Source: VRUE01 sp963753245
GTDB lineage: Bacteria; Actinomycetota; Thermoleophilia; Solirubrobacterales; 70-9
Assembly: GCA_963753245.1 (NCBI GenBank)
Contig: CAVWBK010000011.1
Coordinates: 62,001 to 126,000 of the forward strand
Reading direction: 5' to 3'
DNA: 64,000 nucleotides
Below are positions 59,758-64,000 of the stretch, in pieces. A program made the position numbers and the translations under genes. Each line of letters opens with the position of its first letter. The stretch's first letter is position 1. Below the pieces are notes generated by a model that searched no databases, was not told the DNA's origin, and saw only the letters and a list, made by a program, of their open reading frames with translations.

Positions 59758-60951
59758 GGGGCCGGTCGTCGCGACGGGCCCCGCTTTTTCGCCTTCGTGG
59801 TCAGGTTCCCGCGTGGAGTCGACAACCACCGACTGCAGGTAGGCGACATCACGTGTCGTGAGGCCGGCTTCGTAGCCCTTCCACTGAGGTTCCTGTTCTG
59901 GGTCGACCAGCACGCTGCGTTCACCAAGGGGCTCGGATGTCGCGGGGTCAAAGATGAATTCCTGGCGTTCCCCGTTTCCCCTGTCGTAGCTGATCCCGTA
60001 GCCCGAACGGCCGACGAGGTCGGTCGCATCGAGGTTGAGCTTGAAGCCGGGCAATTCAGCAAGGGCGTTGAAGGCCGCCGCCCTCAGCGCCGGGCTGGCA
60101 TTGGGGTGGCTTGGGGTCAAGAGACCCTCGATCTCTTCGATCGTCTCCATGGGACCGAGCGGCTGTTCTCCGGATTGAGTGAGCCCAGGGGCCCGACCGC
60201 TCTGAATGGCGAGACGAAGCTGCTTGGGATCGGTTGGGAGGTTAGAGAGGTCGGGGAAGTTTTCGGGACTCGAACCGCCGCTGGACGTCGGATCTTCGTA
60301 GTCGAGCACGCCTCGGCTCTGGTCGAGGTAATGGCGGTTGCCTATTCCTTCTGATCCTTGAACCAAGGTCTTGTCATACCTTGGGTCGAACCCAAGCGGC
60401 AGGGGCGAACCTGCCCGTTCCCAGCGGCCTTGTTCAGAGCTCGCGAGAAACCTCGGCGCGCCCATCGTCTGGCGGGAGCGTTCACCCCCCTGCGGGGACC
60501 TCCAGAGCTCCCAATCGGTCGGAATGAGAGCGCTGAAGCCGCCCGATTGACTGGTCGGGGCGCCTGAAACCACATAGCCGCCGGGGCTCCAGCCCTGGAA
60601 TTCGATGATCTTCATCTTGGAGAAGTAGTACTGGCCCGGTCTGGCCTGCAATGCCGGCACCCCTTCGCTCGAGGCGGCGACCGCGGCGGTCTGGTGCAGT
60701 ACCTCGGCGGCGGCCGGCTGGGCCGCGGGCCCCGAGCTGAGGACGAGGATGCCGGCGGCGATAGCGGCCAGTGCTGCGACGCCGGCCAGGGCAAAAATCC
60801 CTCGGCGCCGGGATCGGGTCGGACCCGGCGCAGGGGCAGAGGCCGGCGCGAACCTGGCCTCGAGCTCCTGCCACGCCGCGGCACGGGCGCGGGGATCGCC
60901 GTCGTCGCACTCGGCGCGGAAGCTGCGGATCAGGCTCAGGTCATCCATCAA
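59743..60951 (-). CDS. CU044_5270-like membrane protein, putative anti-sigma partner
   Basis: 402 residues. A short acidic N-terminal domain (LSLIRSFRAECDDGDPRARA) is followed by one membrane helix (GIFALAGVAALAAIAAGILV) and a large outer domain (QARPGQYYFSKMKIIEFQGW, FNALAELPGFKLNLDATDLV, GRSGYGISYDRGNGERQEFI). This layout is typical of actinobacterial CU044_5270-type proteins that sit behind an ECF sigma gene. The ATG overlaps the sigma stop by 4 bp. Likely transmits an envelope signal to the sigma factor; no zinc HCC motif is seen. Confidence 0.82.
   Translation of the reverse strand: MMDDLSLIRSFRAECDDGDPRARAAAWQELEARFAPASAPAPGPTRSRRRGIFALAGVAALAAIAAGILVLSSGPAAQPAAAEVLHQTAAVAASSEGVPALQARPGQYYFSKMKIIEFQGWSPGGYVVSGAPTSQSGGFSALIPTDWELWRSPQGGERSRQTMGAPRFLASSEQGRWERAGSPLPLGFDPRYDKTLVQGSEGIGNRHYLDQSRGVLDYEDPTSSGGSSPENFPDLSNLPTDPKQLRLAIQSGRAPGLTQSGEQPLGPMETIEEIEGLLTPSHPNASPALRAAAFNALAELPGFKLNLDATDLVGRSGYGISYDRGNGERQEFIFDPATSEPLGERSVLVDPEQEPQWKGYEAGLTTRDVAYLQSVVVDSTREPDHEGEKAGPVATTGPLYPR
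59758..59789 (+). terminator. Intrinsic terminator on the plus strand inside the convergent gene
   Basis: GGGGCC (59758-59763) pairs with GGCCCC (59777-59782); inside, GTCG (59765-59768) pairs with CGAC (59772-59775) around a TCG loop. GCTTTTT follows at once. This is the best hairpin-plus-T-tract in the window. It should end transcripts from the GT4 fusion operon and lies within the last 50 bp of the convergent CU044_5270-like gene. Confidence 0.65.
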
Positions 60952-61538
60952 TTACCTCCATGGGCGGTCGGGTTTGCGGCGGGTGAGTCGGGGGCCGCTG
61001 GGAGCCCCAGCGCTGCCTGAAGTCGTCGGCGAGCGCGCGCGAGACGCGACTTCACGGTGCCCAAGGGGATCGCCAACGCATCGGCGATCTCCGCTTGATC
61101 GAGTTCCGCCCAGACCAGCAGGAGCAGCACGTCGGCCTCCTCGGATGGCAGCCCGGCGAGCGCCTGCGCGAGCCGGCCGCGCATCCGCTCTGCGTCGAGT
61201 CGAGACTCGACCCCGTCGATCGCCATCAAAGGCTCCGGGGCCAGCTCCGCCAGCGCCCGCAGCTCGCGGATCTCGCGGCGACGGTGGTTGCGGGCCAGGT
61301 TGGTGGCGATCCCGAAGAGCCAGGGGCGCGAGTCGGGGCGCCTGGGGTCGAATCGGGAGCGGCGGTGAAACGCGATCAGGAAGGTTTGCGAGGCGAGCTC
61401 GTCGGCGAGCTGCGGGTCGAGGCGCCGACGCAGATAGCCGTGGATCGCGCCGAAATGGCGTTCGAAGATGAGGCCGAAGGCATGTGGGTCTGCGAGCGAG
61501 GCGGAGATCGCCTCGCTGTCGATCGGACTTTCGCTCAT
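60948..61538 (-). CDS. ECF-type RNA polymerase sigma factor
   Basis: 196 residues from ATG 61538 (TTG 61601 would add 21). Region 2: FGLIFERHFGAIHGYLRRRL and SQTFLIAFHRRSRFDPRRPD, SRPWLFGIATNLARNHRR. Region 4: LAGLPSEEADVLLLLVWAEL and IADALAIPLGTVKSRLARAR (helix-turn-helix). No extra C-terminal domain. Translationally coupled to the membrane protein that follows, as expected for a sigma/anti-sigma pair. Confidence 0.92.
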   Translation of the reverse strand: MSESPIDSEAISASLADPHAFGLIFERHFGAIHGYLRRRLDPQLADELASQTFLIAFHRRSRFDPRRPDSRPWLFGIATNLARNHRRREIRELRALAELAPEPLMAIDGVESRLDAERMRGRLAQALAGLPSEEADVLLLLVWAELDQAEIADALAIPLGTVKSRLARARRRLQAALGLPAAPDSPAANPTAHGGN

Positions 61539-61671
61539 GTCAGGTACTTGTACGAACTCAGAGATCGGTTCGCGGCGCCCCCGAAAACGCGATGACTTCA
61601 AAGGCTCGGGCCGAGCTGTCGCTTTTTGAGGAGACCGTCCCGGGCGAGGTCCAGCTCCAAATTCGCGGCCC

Positions 61672-64000
61672 CTACTGGGCGGAGGTCTCCTCTGGGTCTG
61701 CCGCGGGGGGTAGTGCGCCGCCGCGCTCGGTGCCGGCGATCAGTTCATCGGGCGCCGTGCCCTTCGGGATGAAGCCCGATTTCATTCCGAAGTAGACCGC
61801 CTGTGGATGGTGGGCGACGATCGCGACCGTCGATTGCTCCGGCGTCACCGCGTAGCCCTCCGAGAGGCTCATCCCGATCTGATCGAGCTCGAGCAACCGC
61901 CAGACCTTCTCGTGCTCAGATTGATCCGGGCAGGCGGGGTAGCCCCACGAGTAGCGCCGGCCCTGGTCGGCTGCGATGCCAAGGGCGCGGCGCACCTCGG
62001 CGTGGACCCACTCGGCGAGGCCCTCGGCGGACTGCACGCCAAGCCCGTGGACATAGAGCTGCTCGGCGAATTCGCCCTCTGCCTCGAGGTGTTCGATCAG
62101 CTCGCTGACCTGGGGCCCGACGGTGACGCCCTGTAGGGCGACGAGGTCGCGCTCACCCGAATCCAGGGGCCGGAAGAAGTCGGCCAGGCAGATCCGGTCG
62201 TGTTTGGGCTGGCGCGGGAAGACCAGACGCTCAAGCTCACGCTCGCGATCATCGGGATCAAAGATAACCAGCTCGTTACCCTCGGCGGCGGCTGGAAAGT
62301 AGCCCAGACGCGCCCGCGGGTGAAGATAATTCTGCTCGCGCCACATCCGCTCCAGGCGGGGCGCGAAGCCCTCCTCGCCCTCGCTGCCCTCGACCAGCGC
62401 CCGCCAGGCCTCGCCCTTGACCCCGCGGCCGCCCCAGTGCAGCTTAAAGAGGACGTGGCGGTCGAGATAGGGGAAGACCTGATCGAAGTCGATGTCGATC
62501 TCACGCGCGCCCCAAAACGGGGGCGTCGGAATCGGATTGTCGGTAGCCGCCGACGAGCGCACGCTGTCGTCGCTGAGCGGCGGTGAGTCATCGACCACCG
62601 TTGGCTTCTCGCGCAGCGTCCTGGCCTCGGCATGGATCCGCTCGACCAGAGCCGAGCGCGACCCGGCATCGATCAGCGCGTCCATCGTGTCGAGACCCTG
62701 GAAGGCGTCCTTGCAGTAGAACACCCCCGGCTGATAGACGTCCTCGGAGTCCTTGCCGTGCGGGTAGTTGGTGCGGCGACCAAAATCGCGGTTGATCGCG
62801 GCACCGCCGATCAGAACCGGAAACCCCAGCCCGCGTTGGTGGAGCTCCTGAACGCAGGCCGGCATCTGCTTGGAGGTCGAGACCAGAAGGGCGGAGAGGC
62901 CGATTGCATCGGCCTCGTTCTCGACCGCGGCCTCGATGATCGTCTCGACCGGAACCTGCTTGCCGAGGTCGATCACCGTGTAGCCGTTGTTGGTCAGGAT
63001 CGTGTTGACCAACGACTTGCCGATGTCGTGTACGTCGCCAAAGACGGTCGCGATCACGACCTTGCCCTTGGTGTGGCCGTCGATCCGGTCGAGATAGTTC
63101 TCAAGTTGGGCGACCGCGCGCTTCATCACTTCGGCCGATTGCAGGACGAAGGGCAGGATCAGTTCTCCGGAGCCGAATTTGTCGCCGACCTCCTTCATCG
63201 CCGGCAGCAGGACCTCATTGAGGGTCGGCACCGCGCCAATTTTCTCGACCGAGCGGTCAATCCACTCCTCGACCCCGTCCTTCTTGCGTCGCAGGATGTG
63301 CCAGTGCAGCGCCTCCTCTGGCTCCATGCCCGCGGTCGGGTCCTCGGCCTCCTCGGTCGCCTCCTCGTCCTTTGACTCGAAGTGAGAGATGAAGCGCTCG
63401 AGTGCGTCCTCGCGGCGGTTGAGGACCAGGTCATCGGTCAGCTCGCGCTCCTCTTCGGAGATCTCTGAGTAGGGCGTTATGTGGTTGGGGTTGACCATCG
63501 CGAGGTCGAGGCCGGCCTCCACGCAGTGGTGCAGGAATACCGAGTTGAGCACCGCGCGCGGTCGCGGCGAAACTCCGAAGGAGACGTTGGATACCCCCAG
63601 GGAGGTCTTCACCCCGGGGATCTCGGCCTTGATCCGCCGAATCCCCTCGATCGTCTCCACCGCCGAGGGCCTCCACTCCTCATCGCCAGTGGTCAGGGTG
63701 AAGGTGAGGGCGTCGAAGATCAGCGCCTCGGGGTCGAGTCCGTGCTCCTCGCAGGCGATCTCGCGCAGCCGTTCGGCTATCTGCACCTTGCGCTCGGCCG
63801 TCTTCGCCATTCCGGCCTCATCGATCGTCAGCGCGATCAACGCGGCGCCATGGGCCCGGGCCAGTGGCACGACCACGTCGGCCTTCGCGCGACCGGCCTC
63901 GAGGTTGATCGAGTTGACGATCGCCCGCCCGGAGATCTGCTCGAGGGCGGCCTTGATCACCTCGGGCTCGGTCGAGTCGACCTGGATCGGTGCCGGCTGG
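61672..64000 (-). CDS. metH: Cobalamin-dependent methionine synthase, N-terminal part outside the window
   Basis: Transfers a methyl group from 5-methyltetrahydrofolate to homocysteine. 776 residues are visible. In order: pterin-binding domain (IVNSINLEAGRAKADVVVPL, GVSNVSFGVSPRPRAVLNSV), a cap helix bundle (WHILRRKKDGVEEWIDRSVE, LILPFVLQSAEVMKRAVAQL), the B12 domain with the ligand motif FGDVHDIGKSLV and GLSALLVSTS, and the SAM activation domain with GRRYSWGYPACPDQSEHEKV and YFGMKSGFIPKGTAPDEL. The homocysteine domain lies beyond the right edge. An acidic linker (SKDEEATEEAEDPTAGMEPE) between pterin and cap parts is noticeable. Confidence 0.95.
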   Translation of the reverse strand, partial: QPAPIQVDSTEPEVIKAALEQISGRAIVNSINLEAGRAKADVVVPLARAHGAALIALTIDEAGMAKTAERKVQIAERLREIACEEHGLDPEALIFDALTFTLTTGDEEWRPSAVETIEGIRRIKAEIPGVKTSLGVSNVSFGVSPRPRAVLNSVFLHHCVEAGLDLAMVNPNHITPYSEISEEERELTDDLVLNRREDALERFISHFESKDEEATEEAEDPTAGMEPEEALHWHILRRKKDGVEEWIDRSVEKIGAVPTLNEVLLPAMKEVGDKFGSGELILPFVLQSAEVMKRAVAQLENYLDRIDGHTKGKVVIATVFGDVHDIGKSLVNTILTNNGYTVIDLGKQVPVETIIEAAVENEADAIGLSALLVSTSKQMPACVQELHQRGLGFPVLIGGAAINRDFGRRTNYPHGKDSEDVYQPGVFYCKDAFQGLDTMDALIDAGSRSALVERIHAEARTLREKPTVVDDSPPLSDDSVRSSAATDNPIPTPPFWGAREIDIDFDQVFPYLDRHVLFKLHWGGRGVKGEAWRALVEGSEGEEGFAPRLERMWREQNYLHPRARLGYFPAAAEGNELVIFDPDDRERELERLVFPRQPKHDRICLADFFRPLDSGERDLVALQGVTVGPQVSELIEHLEAEGEFAEQLYVHGLGVQSAEGLAEWVHAEVRRALGIAADQGRRYSWGYPACPDQSEHEKVWRLLELDQIGMSLSEGYAVTPEQSTVAIVAHHPQAVYFGMKSGFIPKGTAPDELIAGTERGGALPPAADPEETSAQ

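Noticed and set aside
59433..59861. Plus-strand 142-codon frame after the GT4 fusion gene
   Set aside because: Runs antisense into a well-supported gene, composition is Arg/Pro/Ser-biased and a terminator lies inside it.

Overview
This is a GC-rich chromosomal window (strongly GC-biased third codon positions, many GTG/TTG starts, dense gene packing with 1-8 bp overlaps). The gene set points to an actinobacterium: a HemQ-type chlorite-dismutase-fold protein, the actinobacterial chain of a short DUF4235-like protein, holin-3_6-like protein and DUF3618, a CU044_5270-like/ECF-sigma pair, a GAP/Sap membrane protein and a deazaflavin-type nitroreductase. Together with a CGFS glutaredoxin/BolA pair, a fused double TetR and heavy acyl-CoA metabolism, a Thermoleophilia/Solirubrobacterales-like organism is my best inference; no rRNA or other marker is present to prove it. 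No tRNA, rRNA, CRISPR array or complete transposon was seen.

Layout. 1-6.1 kb: biotin synthesis (bioA truncated at the left edge; bioB-bioF-bioD operon) interrupted by an oppositely oriented marR-MFS efflux pair with its own palindromic operator. 6.1-11 kb: a NagZ-like hydrolase, then a minus-strand operon of stand-alone biotinyl carrier, enoyl-CoA hydratase, AlkA-like glycosylase and CHASE-GGDEF diguanylate cyclase, then a GT2 enzyme. 11-18.3 kb: a double-headed TetR with a perfect 20-bp palindrome upstream, glpK, a PlsC-type acyltransferase and a large MMPL transporter (glycerolipid theme). 18.3-25.4 kb: small-molecule enzymes (lactonase-like MBL, two SDRs, DDN-like nitroreductase, NTF2-like, GNAT, VOC, GAP membrane protein, FAH hydrolase, SixA-like phosphatase with no canonical start codon). 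25.5-31.9 kb: GH92 mannosidase-GT39-GtrA operon, a lysine/alanine histone H1-like protein, a secreted orphan and an L,D-transpeptidase.

31.87-33.79 kb is the most unusual part: a class II Fic protein with a C-terminal winged helix sits behind an AT-rich leader holding two 24-bp dyads of the same design plus extra half-sites. The whole block is flanked by a 37-bp direct repeat (36/37) made from the 3' end of the neighbouring acyl-CoA dehydrogenase gene. This looks like an inserted cassette with its own autoregulatory region.

33.8-43 kb: acyl-CoA catabolism. Two acyl-CoA dehydrogenases and an NTF2-like protein lie on the minus strand; divergently there is an operon of enoyl-CoA hydratase, acyl-CoA carboxylase beta subunit, BKACE enzyme, OsmC, alpha-methylacyl-CoA racemase-like enzyme and MerR regulator. 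A near-identical 17-bp dyad lies in front of both units, so one regulator probably controls both. A decayed RTX-type gene sits between them. 43-50.3 kb: epimerase, cyclase/ATPase/TPR signalling protein, SDR, nitrilase-tetR with a readable promoter and operator, and the DUF4235/holin/DUF3618 chain. 50.3-55.1 kb: DegV, an A-type Fe-S carrier, CGFS glutaredoxin, BolA, ferredoxin-NADP reductase, a Cys-rich orphan and HemQ (Fe-S/heme theme). 55.1-64 kb: an alkaline-phosphatase-like membrane protein, a GT4-flippase-like fusion protein, a CU044_5270-like/ECF sigma pair and the C-terminal three quarters of cobalamin-dependent methionine synthase (metH), which runs off the right edge.
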